NCBI RefSeq assembly: GCF_000469505.1
Contig: NZ_KI272860.1
Location: forward strand, 152,849-216,848
Direction: 5' to 3'
DNA length: 64,000 nucleotides
DNA from: Leptotrichia sp. oral taxon 215 str. W9775
Lineage (GTDB): Bacteria > Fusobacteriota > Fusobacteriia > Fusobacteriales > Leptotrichiaceae
The notes beneath the pieces were generated by a model. The model was not told where the DNA came from. It ran no database searches and worked only from the letters and a program-made list of their open reading frames with translations. The translations under genes were made by a program, and so were the position numbers. Below, one piece after another: positions 53,705-61,571 of the stretch. Position 1 is the stretch's first letter; every line of letters starts with the position of its first letter.

Positions 53705-53750
53705 AAGAAAAGGAATTATTTAATAAAATTAATTTTACTGAAATAATTCC
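53705..53750 (-). terminator. Terminator of the lon operon
   Basis: GGAATTATTT (53712-53721) and AAATAATTCC (53741-53750) are perfect 10-bp arms around 19 nt; on the - strand the stem is followed by TTTTCTTTTT. It lies 13 nt after the lon stop codon. Confidence 0.85.
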
Positions 53751-53762
53751 CATTTCTCTATA

Positions 53763-56147
53763 TTATTTTTTTGTTGCTTTTTTAGTTTTTGTTTTTGCTG
53801 CCGGTTTTTTTACAGTTTTTTCTGTTTTTTTAGCTATTTTTCCTACAAAAACAATTTTTTTAACATCGTCATAAGTTTCAGCAAAATGGAATTTCATTTC
53901 CTTTGTTATTTCTTCAGGCAGTTCTTCCGTATCAATTTTATTATCCATCGGAAGTACAACATCCCTTATTCCAACTCTATGAGCTGCTATAACTTTTTCC
54001 TTTACTCCACCTATTGCCAGAACTTCCCCTGTAATAGTTATTTCTCCTGTCATTGCTACATCCTGTCTAACTTCCTTGTTAGTCAGAACTGATATAATGG
54101 CTGTTGTTATTGTAATTCCAGCAGATGGACCATCTTTTGGAACAGCACCTTCAGGGAAATGCAAGTGAATATCCGTTTTTTCATTGAACTTGTCCTTTAT
54201 TCCAAGTTCATTTTTTATATGTCTGACATATGAATATGCAACTTTAGCAGATTCCTGCATTACACTTCCAAGTTTTCCTGTAAGCTGAAGATGTCCTTTT
54301 CCTTCCATCTTTACAGCCTGAACTTCCAGCATAGTTCCACCGACTGCAGTCCATGCTAGTCCATTGACAACTCCTACTTTTCCTGCTTTTTCCTTAATTT
54401 TATCTTCCCTGTATTTTGGATTTCCAAGATATTTCTTTATTTTTGCTTCAGTTACAGATAATTTCTTAGATTTTGAAGTTAAAGCTTCCCTTGCCATTTT
54501 TCTAAACAATTTTCCTATTTCTCTTCTAAGATTTCTTACTCCTGCTTCCCTAGTATATTCGTTAATTATTTTAAGTATCGAATCATCAGTAAATGGTATC
54601 TTATAATTTTTAAGTCCATTTTCCTCCTGAGTCTGAGGTATAAGATATCTTTTTGCTATATTCAGCTTTTCAAATTCTGTATATGATTCTATGTAGATTA
54701 TTTCCATTCTGTCTCTTAGAGGACCTGGAATTCCACCTAAATCATTTGCCGTACATATAAAGAACACTTTTGATAAATCAAACGGATAATCTATATAGTG
54801 ATCTTCAAATGTATGGTTTTGAGCAGGATCCAATACTTCCAGCATTGCTGATGCAGGATCGCCTCTAAAGTCTGATGCCATTTTATCTATTTCATCAAAT
54901 AACATAACAGGATTGTTTACTCCCACCTGTTTCAATGAATTTATAATTCTTCCTGGCATTGATCCTATATACGTTCTTCTATGTCCCCTAATTTCTGCTT
55001 CATCTCTTAATCCACCTAATGAAATTCTTGTAAACTTTCTATTCATAGAACGTGCAACAGAATTTGCAAGTGAAGTTTTACCCACACCCGGAGGTCCCAC
55101 AAGACATATTATAGATCCTTTAAGTGTATTATTCAGTTTTTTTACAGCCAGGAATTCAAGTATTCTTGCCTTTACTTCTTCCAGACCATAATGATCTTCA
55201 TCAAGGATTTTTTCAGCCTTTTCAATATCTATTTCATCCTTTGTTGACTTATCCCATGGTAATTCCAGTACAGTTTCGACATAACTTCTTATTACAGAAG
55301 CCTCTGCAGAAAAATCAGGCATTTTTTTCAGTCTTGAAAGTTCCTTTACCATTTTAGCCTTCAATTCTTTAGGAATTTTTGAGTCCTGAACTCTCTGATC
55401 CAGTTCTTCCAATTCTTCATCAGAATCAGAATCTTCACCCATTTCTTCCCTCATTGCCTTTATTTTTTCCCTCAGATAGTAGTTTTTCTGTACTTCTGCC
55501 ATCTGTTCCTTGACTTTGTTTTCTATCTCTCTTTCAAGAGTAAATATTTCAACTTCCTTTTCAAGAATACTTAATATTTTATATGCTCTTTCTTCAACAT
55601 CAAGAATTTCAAGCAGTTCCTGTTTTACATTAGTCGCTATCATAAGGTTTGTACATATAAGATCAAAAGCCTTATCAATATTTCTGACTTCTTTTATATT
55701 ATAAATCACATCAGGTAATATTTTCTGAGTTATTTTAGCATAGTTTGAAAACTCATCAATTACTCTTCTTTTCAATGCTTCTGATTTACTTTCATCAATA
55801 GGTTTTGGGAAGATTTCTTCATAGTCTGCATACTGCACACCTTTTTTTTCCTCAAATTCACCTATTAATACCCTATGTTTAGCTTCCACTAAAACCTTCA
55901 CATTGCCATTTGGCATTTTAACTGTCTGGATTACATGAACTAACACCCCTGTTTCATATACATCTTCCGGCAGTTTAGGTTCTTCTACATTTGGATCCTT
56001 CTGTGTGGAAAGTATCAGCTTGTTATCAAAACTTGAAAGGGCTTCTTCCAGGCTTGAAAGGCTGGCCTGCCTACCTATAAATATAGGAGTTACCACACCA
56101 GGAAAAACAACTAGTTCCCTTGTTGCTATAAAAGGTTTCTTTAACAT
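53763..56147 (-). CDS. lon: ATP-dependent Lon protease with a lysine-rich tail
   Basis: Homo-hexameric soluble protease that clears misfolded proteins. Starts MLKKPFIATRELVVFPGVVT; the AAA domain has Walker A LVGPPGVGKTSLAN and GHRRTYIGSMPGRIIN; the protease domain has the catalytic Ser in PKDGPSAGITITTAI and Lys in IGGVKEKVIAAHR. The last 20 residues (KTEKTVKKPAAKTKTKKATKK) are Lys/Ala/Thr-rich, like the topA tail. The frame opens at 56183, but the ATG at 56147 follows AAAGGAG by 5-6 nt and starts the family motif. It follows clpX, 112 nt apart. Confidence 0.95.
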   Translation of the reverse strand: MLKKPFIATRELVVFPGVVTPIFIGRQASLSSLEEALSSFDNKLILSTQKDPNVEEPKLPEDVYETGVLVHVIQTVKMPNGNVKVLVEAKHRVLIGEFEEKKGVQYADYEEIFPKPIDESKSEALKRRVIDEFSNYAKITQKILPDVIYNIKEVRNIDKAFDLICTNLMIATNVKQELLEILDVEERAYKILSILEKEVEIFTLEREIENKVKEQMAEVQKNYYLREKIKAMREEMGEDSDSDEELEELDQRVQDSKIPKELKAKMVKELSRLKKMPDFSAEASVIRSYVETVLELPWDKSTKDEIDIEKAEKILDEDHYGLEEVKARILEFLAVKKLNNTLKGSIICLVGPPGVGKTSLANSVARSMNRKFTRISLGGLRDEAEIRGHRRTYIGSMPGRIINSLKQVGVNNPVMLFDEIDKMASDFRGDPASAMLEVLDPAQNHTFEDHYIDYPFDLSKVFFICTANDLGGIPGPLRDRMEIIYIESYTEFEKLNIAKRYLIPQTQEENGLKNYKIPFTDDSILKIINEYTREAGVRNLRREIGKLFRKMAREALTSKSKKLSVTEAKIKKYLGNPKYREDKIKEKAGKVGVVNGLAWTAVGGTMLEVQAVKMEGKGHLQLTGKLGSVMQESAKVAYSYVRHIKNELGIKDKFNEKTDIHLHFPEGAVPKDGPSAGITITTAIISVLTNKEVRQDVAMTGEITITGEVLAIGGVKEKVIAAHRVGIRDVVLPMDNKIDTEELPEEITKEMKFHFAETYDDVKKIVFVGKIAKKTEKTVKKPAAKTKTKKATKK

Positions 56148-56258
56148 ATTTCTCCTTTCTTTTAAACTTGTATATTTTAACATACAAACTTTAAAAAAGA
56201 TAGTCCTTTTTTACATTTTTTCCTTTAAATTTTCTTATTCAGAATCTTTAAAATTAAA

Positions 56259-57476
56259 TTACTTTACTATTACTTTTTCCTTATCTTCAACTGCTTCTTT
56301 AGTAATTCTTACTTCTGAAACTTTTTCCATTGAAGGAATTTCATACATTAAATCAAGCATTACATTTTCAATGATTGATCTAAGTCCTCTTGCACCTATT
56401 TTTCTCTTTAGAGCAAGTTTTGCTATTTCAGTTATTGCATCATCGTCAAAACTTAACTTGACATCTTCCATTTCAAAATACTTTTTATACTGTTTTACCA
56501 GTGAATTTTTAGGTTCTGTAAGTATTTTTACCATGGCTTCTTCATCCAGTCCATGTAATGCCGTAATTATAGGTAATCTTCCAATCAGTTCAGGTATAAG
56601 ACCATATTTAATAAGATCTTCCGGTAATACATTTTCAAATAATGTAAGGTCATCCAGTTTCTTTTCTTCTGTTTCCAGACCAAATCCCACTCTTTTCTGA
56701 TTTATTCTGTTTCTAAGTTTACCTTCAAGACCTTCAAAAGCTCCACCTACGATAAACAGTATATCTTTTGTGTTTATTTCTATCATTTCCTGATTTGGAT
56801 GCTTTCTTCCACCTTGTGGCGGTACACTTGCAACAGTTCCTTCTATTATTTTCAGTAATGCCTGTTGGACACCTTCCCCTGAAACATCCCTTGTAATAGA
56901 CATATTTTCTGACTTTCTTGCAATCTTATCTATTTCATCTATGTATATTATTCCATGTTCAGCAGTTTCTATATCATAATCTGCCGCTTTTATAAGTTTT
57001 AAAAGTACGTTTTCTACATCGTCACCTACATATCCGGCTTCTGTCAATGTAGTTGCATCAGCTATTGCCAACGGTACATTCAGAATTTTTGCCAGTGTCT
57101 GTGCCAGAAGGGTTTTTCCACTTCCTGTAGGTCCCACCAGTAAAACATTTGACTTCTGCAGTTCCACATCATCTATGTTTTTCATTTTATGGTTAATTCT
57201 CTTAAAATGATTATATACAGCAACAGAAAGAACCTTTTTAGCCCTTTCCTGCCCTATTATATATTCATCCAGTCTACTTTTGATTTCAGCAGGTTTCAGC
57301 AAAGTAAGTTCCATCTTTTTCTCATCTTCGCTATAGCCACTTTCATCAAGCAGTTCCTGACAGTCTTCTATACATTCATCACATATGAAGGCATCATTAT
57401 CAGGGCTACTTATAAGCTGGTATACTTCATCTTCAGACTTTCCACAAAATGTGCAGCTTTTTTTCTCCTTTGCCAA
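56259..57476 (-). CDS. clpX: ClpX ATPase
   Basis: Unfoldase that delivers proteins to ClpP. N-terminal zinc-binding domain (CTFCGKSEDEVYQLISSP, then CDECIEDC), Walker A VLLVGPTGSGKTLLAQTLA near residue 115, GYVGDDVENVLLK and the pore/sensor block ISRDVSGEGVQQALLKI-type (here TRDVSGEGVQQALLKI), plus the IGF-like GFGLE loop that docks on ClpP. 405 aa is standard. The start is a TTG at 57476 with GAGGTG 8 nt upstream. In operon with clpP (31 nt upstream). Confidence 0.96.
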   Translation of the reverse strand: MAKEKKSCTFCGKSEDEVYQLISSPDNDAFICDECIEDCQELLDESGYSEDEKKMELTLLKPAEIKSRLDEYIIGQERAKKVLSVAVYNHFKRINHKMKNIDDVELQKSNVLLVGPTGSGKTLLAQTLAKILNVPLAIADATTLTEAGYVGDDVENVLLKLIKAADYDIETAEHGIIYIDEIDKIARKSENMSITRDVSGEGVQQALLKIIEGTVASVPPQGGRKHPNQEMIEINTKDILFIVGGAFEGLEGKLRNRINQKRVGFGLETEEKKLDDLTLFENVLPEDLIKYGLIPELIGRLPIITALHGLDEEAMVKILTEPKNSLVKQYKKYFEMEDVKLSFDDDAITEIAKLALKRKIGARGLRSIIENVMLDLMYEIPSMEKVSEVRITKEAVEDKEKVIVK

Positions 57477-57506
57477 TGATCTTCACCTCGTTATTTTTTC
57501 CTAAGT

Positions 57507-58076
57507 TTATAGAACTTTATCTATCAGACCATATTCTATAGCTTCTTCAGGAGACATGAAATTATCCCTTTCTGTATCCTGATAAATTTCTTCTATAGGT
57601 TTTCCTGTAGCTTCTGATAGAATTTTACTTGTCAGTTCCTTCATTCTTTCAATTTCTTTTGCCTGTATCTGAATATCCGTTGCCTGTCCTCTTGCTCCAC
57701 CTAAAGGCTGATGTATCATTATTCTTGAATTAGGCAGTGAATATCTCTTTCCTTTTGCTCCGGCTGTAAGCAGCAAAGCTCCCATGCTGGCAGCCTGACC
57801 AAGACACACTGTGGAAACGTCACATTTTATATGACGCATTGTATCATATATGGCAAGTCCCGAGGTAATTACTCCACCGGGACTGTTAATATACATTACA
57901 ATGTCTTTTTCCTTATCCTGTGCGTCTAAAAATAACAGCTGTGCAATAATTGCATTTGCCATATTATCTTCTATTTCTCCACCTACGAATATTATCCTAT
58001 CCTTCAGCAGTCTGGAGTATATATCGTAACTTCTTTCTCCACGTCCGTCATTTTCAATTACTACAGGACTGTACAT
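57507..58076 (-). CDS. clpP: ClpP protease
   Basis: Tetradecameric serine protease partner of ClpX. 189 aa with the catalytic triad in view: Ser in CLGQAASMGALLLTAG, His in RIMIHQPLGG, Asp in YQDTERDNFMS. GGEIEDNMANAIIAQLLFLD is conserved. A GGAGG-like ribosome-binding site precedes the ATG. It follows tig by 12 nt, so tig-clpP-clpX-lon are read as one operon. Confidence 0.97.
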   Translation of the reverse strand: MYSPVVIENDGRGERSYDIYSRLLKDRIIFVGGEIEDNMANAIIAQLLFLDAQDKEKDIVMYINSPGGVITSGLAIYDTMRHIKCDVSTVCLGQAASMGALLLTAGAKGKRYSLPNSRIMIHQPLGGARGQATDIQIQAKEIERMKELTSKILSEATGKPIEEIYQDTERDNFMSPEEAIEYGLIDKVL

Positions 58077-58088
58077 CTTATTTCCTCC

Positions 58089-59363
58089 TTATTTTGCCAA
58101 TAAATCAACAGTTTTTCTGTTTATAATCTGATATTTTATTTCATCTATAAATCTTGCATAGTTTCCAGATTTTCTAACTTCTGCAATTAATCCTTCCCTA
58201 TCCATTCCATACATTAAAGCAGTTCTATCTAATTCAGCATTTACTTCTTCTTCAGTAGCTTCTACATTTTCTGCTTTAGCTATTTCAGTTAATACTAAGT
58301 CTCTTTTTACAGATTTTTCAGCTGATTCTTTGATGCTTTCTTTCATTTTTTCAATGTCCTGACCTGTCATTTCAAAATATTGATTTAATGACATTCCTTG
58401 CATTTGAAGCTGTTGAGCAAATCTATTTATTTGGAATTGAATTTCTCTTTCTACTACTGCTTCAGGGATTTCAAAGTTTATACTATCTACAACTGCATCT
58501 ACTACTTTTCCTCTATATTCATTTTCAATTCTTGCTTCTTCTCTTTTTATAAGATTTTCTCTTGTTTTAGCCTTTAAATCTTCTACTGAATCATATCCAA
58601 GTTCTTTTGCAAGATCTTCATTTAATTCTGCTTCTTCTTTTCTCTTTATTGAATTTACTTTTACTTTAAATACTGCAGGTTTTCCTTTTAAGTTTTCTGC
58701 ATGGTATTCTTCAGGGAAAGTAACGTTTACATCAAATTCGTCACCTTTTTTATGTCCTATAATCTGATCTTCAAAAGTATCTATAAAGCTTTTTGATCCT
58801 AAAGTAAGGTCAAATCCTTCAGCTTTTCCTCCGTCAAATGCTTCTCCATCTATAAATCCTTCAAAATTGATGTTTGTAACATCTTTATCCTTAGCTGCTT
58901 CATCATCTGCAACTTCTTTTAATTTTCCTGCATTTGATCTCATTATTTCGATTTCAGCATTAACTTTTTCATCATTTACATCTAATGCTTCTTTTTCTAC
59001 TTTTACGCTTTTGTAATCTCCTAAATTAATTTCAGGTAATACAGGTATAGTAAATACTACTTCTACGTTATCTTCATTATTTTCATATTTTTCCAGTTTA
59101 ATGTCTGCAATTGGTGATAAGTTATTTTCTTCAACTGCTTTTCTATATTCTTCTGAAATTATGTGATTAAGGATTTCCCCTTCTATTTCTTTTTTGAATC
59201 TTTTTTCGAGTACATCTGCAGGTACGTGTCCTTTTCTGAATCCATCTACTTTTGCATCTTTAAAATGTCCTAATACATGTCCTTTAAGATGTTTTAATTC
59301 TTCACCATTTCTTGTTACTGATACTTCATATACTGTTTCTGATAATTTTTTTACTGTTGACAT
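58089..59363 (-). CDS. tig: Trigger factor
   Basis: Ribosome-associated chaperone with PPIase activity. 424 aa: the ribosome-binding tail motif is GFRKGHVPADVLEKRF near residue 40, the FKBP-type PPIase domain is about residues 150-250 (NINFEGFIDGEAFDGGKAEG), and the C-terminal helical part includes QIQFQINRFAQQLQMQG-type helices (FQINRFAQQLQMQG seen). AGGAGGA precedes the ATG. It heads the tig-clpP-clpX-lon operon. An 8-bp perfect inverted repeat lies 75-106 nt upstream. Confidence 0.95.
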   Translation of the reverse strand: MSTVKKLSETVYEVSVTRNGEELKHLKGHVLGHFKDAKVDGFRKGHVPADVLEKRFKKEIEGEILNHIISEEYRKAVEENNLSPIADIKLEKYENNEDNVEVVFTIPVLPEINLGDYKSVKVEKEALDVNDEKVNAEIEIMRSNAGKLKEVADDEAAKDKDVTNINFEGFIDGEAFDGGKAEGFDLTLGSKSFIDTFEDQIIGHKKGDEFDVNVTFPEEYHAENLKGKPAVFKVKVNSIKRKEEAELNEDLAKELGYDSVEDLKAKTRENLIKREEARIENEYRGKVVDAVVDSINFEIPEAVVEREIQFQINRFAQQLQMQGMSLNQYFEMTGQDIEKMKESIKESAEKSVKRDLVLTEIAKAENVEATEEEVNAELDRTALMYGMDREGLIAEVRKSGNYARFIDEIKYQIINRKTVDLLAK

Positions 59364-59437
59364 TTTTATAATCCTCCTAATTTATATTCTAATATATTTT
59401 TTATGTTGTTTAACTAATTAATTTCTCTTTCTCCAGT

Positions 59438-59469
59438 TTATCATGTTTTTTGTATTTTTTCCATGATAA
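59438..59469. repeat. Inverted repeat upstream of tig
   Basis: TTATCATG (59438-59445) and CATGATAA (59462-59469) around a 16-nt T-rich spacer. It could be an operator for the tig operon or a weak end structure for recJ. No T-tract follows on the recJ side. Confidence 0.4.
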
Positions 59470-59483
59470 TTATCTTTATTCGG

Positions 59484-61160
59484 CTAATTAAAGTCTTTCA
59501 CCTTCAATTCAATAAACAAATCTGTTCTTGCAGACTTGAAAACTGGAGTATAAACTATCTCATATTTTTTATTGAGATTTTTAAGTTTAAGTTTATGTCC
59601 CAGATTATATCCAATTACAGATATAAATCTGTTATTTTTTCTTATATATCCTTTAAAATGACGGTTATTCACACCAAATTTCGTGAAATTTACAAACTTC
59701 ACTCCTGTATCTATGAAATTTGGTTCCTGATTATCAAGACCAAAGGGCGATAACCTATTTATATCAAGAAGCTTATTCTTATTTATTTCCTCTATTCCTA
59801 ATTTTGCATCAATATTTAGAACTTTTTCCATGCTTGACTTATTTGTAGTTAAAAGTCTTTTTTTCAGATATCTTTCTATTTCAGCAAGATATTTTTCCGA
59901 CACAAGAAATCCTGCCGCCAGATCATGTCCTCCAAATCTGTCAAACTTATCTGATGTTTCCTTAAGAATATCAAATATATTAAGTCCTTCTATACTACGG
60001 CATGAAGCCTTTCCATATCCATTTTTTATTGAAACGAGTATTACCGGAATATTATACTTTATGGAAATTCTGGAACATACAACTCCTATTACTCCCGAAT
60101 GCCATTTTCTACTTTTCATGAATATGTATTTGGGATTATTCAGTTTCTGAATTTTTTCCTCTATTTCATTGTATATTTCTATTTCCAGATATCTTCTTAT
60201 TTTATTTGCCTTTTTCATTTCTTCAATGATTGCAAAAATTTTAAAGTCATCTTCCTGTATAAAGAAATTTACCACCATTTTGGAGTTGTCTATTCTACCC
60301 AGAGCATTGAAAATAGGTGCAATATAAAATCCTATATCGCTTGTAGTTATATTTTTGGGATTTATTTTTAAGTAACTAATAATATACTTTAAGCCTTTTA
60401 CCTTAGTTTTTCTTAAATTATATAATCCTTTTTTTATTATAAACCTGTTTTCATCAGTCATTGGCACAACATCTGCAACTGTTCCTATCATTACAATATC
60501 CAGATAGTCATACAGCAGCTTTTTACTTACTCCGCACGTTTCATACACTGCTTCAGCTAGTTTAAACGCAACTCCTGAACCTGATAAATTCTTATTCGGA
60601 TAATTTTTACTTATTTTAGGATTTACTGTAAGAACCTTCATGTCGCTGATTGCATCAAGCGGTCTATGATGATCTGTAATAATTACATCAATATCATTTT
60701 CCCTTAACATTAACAGTTCTTCTTTGCTTCCAATCCCTGTATCCACTGTAATAAATAACTTTGCATTTTTTTTAGACAGATATTTTATAAGATTCTTATT
60801 TATCCCAACTCCTTCATGTGCCCTGTTTGGGATATAATAATCTACATTTAACCCTAGTTTTCTAAATACGAGTACAAGATACGCCGTCCCTGATATTCCG
60901 TCCACGTCATAATCTCCATAGATTACTATTTTTTCTTTCCGTTTTTTTGCATCAAGTATTCTTTCTACAACTTCATGCATATTTTCAAAAAGAAAAGGGT
61001 CATTCAGCTCACTTTCGCTCGTATTCAGAAATTTTTCCACTTCTTTTTTTGTAGTAATTCTTCTATTAAGCAATAAACCTGTTATAAGTTGACTCTCATT
61101 AAATTCCTTACTTTTCAGGGCTAAATAATTTTTATCGTGTTTCTTCAACTCCCATTTCAC
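59484..61160 (-). CDS. recJ: Single-strand exonuclease RecJ
   Basis: 5'-3' exonuclease for recombination and mismatch repair. Family motifs: VIYGDYDVDGISGTAYLV (motif I), DTGIG, VIITDHHRPLDA (DHH, motif III), NPKISKNYPNKNLSGSGVAFKL and the DHHA1 motif FGGHDLAAGFLV. 558 aa is the short form (E. coli 577 aa). The start is a GTG at 61160 with AAGGA about 15 nt upstream, weak; no other in-frame start fits. It starts 3 nt after the rbfA stop. Confidence 0.93.
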   Translation of the reverse strand: MKWELKKHDKNYLALKSKEFNESQLITGLLLNRRITTKKEVEKFLNTSESELNDPFLFENMHEVVERILDAKKRKEKIVIYGDYDVDGISGTAYLVLVFRKLGLNVDYYIPNRAHEGVGINKNLIKYLSKKNAKLFITVDTGIGSKEELLMLRENDIDVIITDHHRPLDAISDMKVLTVNPKISKNYPNKNLSGSGVAFKLAEAVYETCGVSKKLLYDYLDIVMIGTVADVVPMTDENRFIIKKGLYNLRKTKVKGLKYIISYLKINPKNITTSDIGFYIAPIFNALGRIDNSKMVVNFFIQEDDFKIFAIIEEMKKANKIRRYLEIEIYNEIEEKIQKLNNPKYIFMKSRKWHSGVIGVVCSRISIKYNIPVILVSIKNGYGKASCRSIEGLNIFDILKETSDKFDRFGGHDLAAGFLVSEKYLAEIERYLKKRLLTTNKSSMEKVLNIDAKLGIEEINKNKLLDINRLSPFGLDNQEPNFIDTGVKFVNFTKFGVNNRHFKGYIRKNNRFISVIGYNLGHKLKLKNLNKKYEIVYTPVFKSARTDLFIELKVKDFN

Positions 61161-61163
61161 AAA

Positions 61164-61526
61164 TCATTCACTGTCCTTCTTTTTTACCTCATTCAGCAAA
61201 GATGCTATTTTTATACCGTATTCGATACTGTCATCTAAATGAATTCTTATTTCAGGAACAAATCTGATTGATAACTGAGATCCAATTGTTTTTCTGAAAA
61301 AACCTTTTAATTTTTCAAGTTCTTCCAGTATTTTTTCTTTATTTACATTATTTTTCAGATCCAGTATTGAAAAAGTAAGATCAAGATATCTTCCATCCTT
61401 TGTAAGCTCTGTCTTATGTATTGTTACCAGATTTTTTATTTTTTCATTTTTTACTTCTGTCAGAATAGTCATTCCGATTATTCTTGATATTTCCTTTTCA
61501 AGTCCTTTTTTCCTTCTGTCATTCAT
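61164..61526 (-). CDS. rbfA: Ribosome-binding factor A
   Basis: Cold-shock-responsive factor that matures the 30S subunit. About 120 aa: MNDRRKKGLEKEISRIIG at the start, VTIHKTELTKDGRYLDLTFS (KH-like core), FRKTIGSQLSIRFVPEIRIHLD (the RxVPE hallmark) at the end. The frame opens at a GTG at 61538, but that codon is part of a GGGGTGA ribosome-binding site and the ATG at 61526 follows it at 9 nt. infB lies 45 nt upstream; infB-rbfA order is common in bacteria. Confidence 0.93.
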   Translation of the reverse strand: MNDRRKKGLEKEISRIIGMTILTEVKNEKIKNLVTIHKTELTKDGRYLDLTFSILDLKNNVNKEKILEELEKLKGFFRKTIGSQLSIRFVPEIRIHLDDSIEYGIKIASLLNEVKKKDSE

Positions 61527-61571
61527 AATAATTTTCACCCCATAATTTAATCAATATGCAAAATAATCAAA

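Noticed and set aside
56005..56700. 231-codon + strand ORF across lon and clpX
   Set aside because: Antisense shadow; no ribosome-binding site and no motif.
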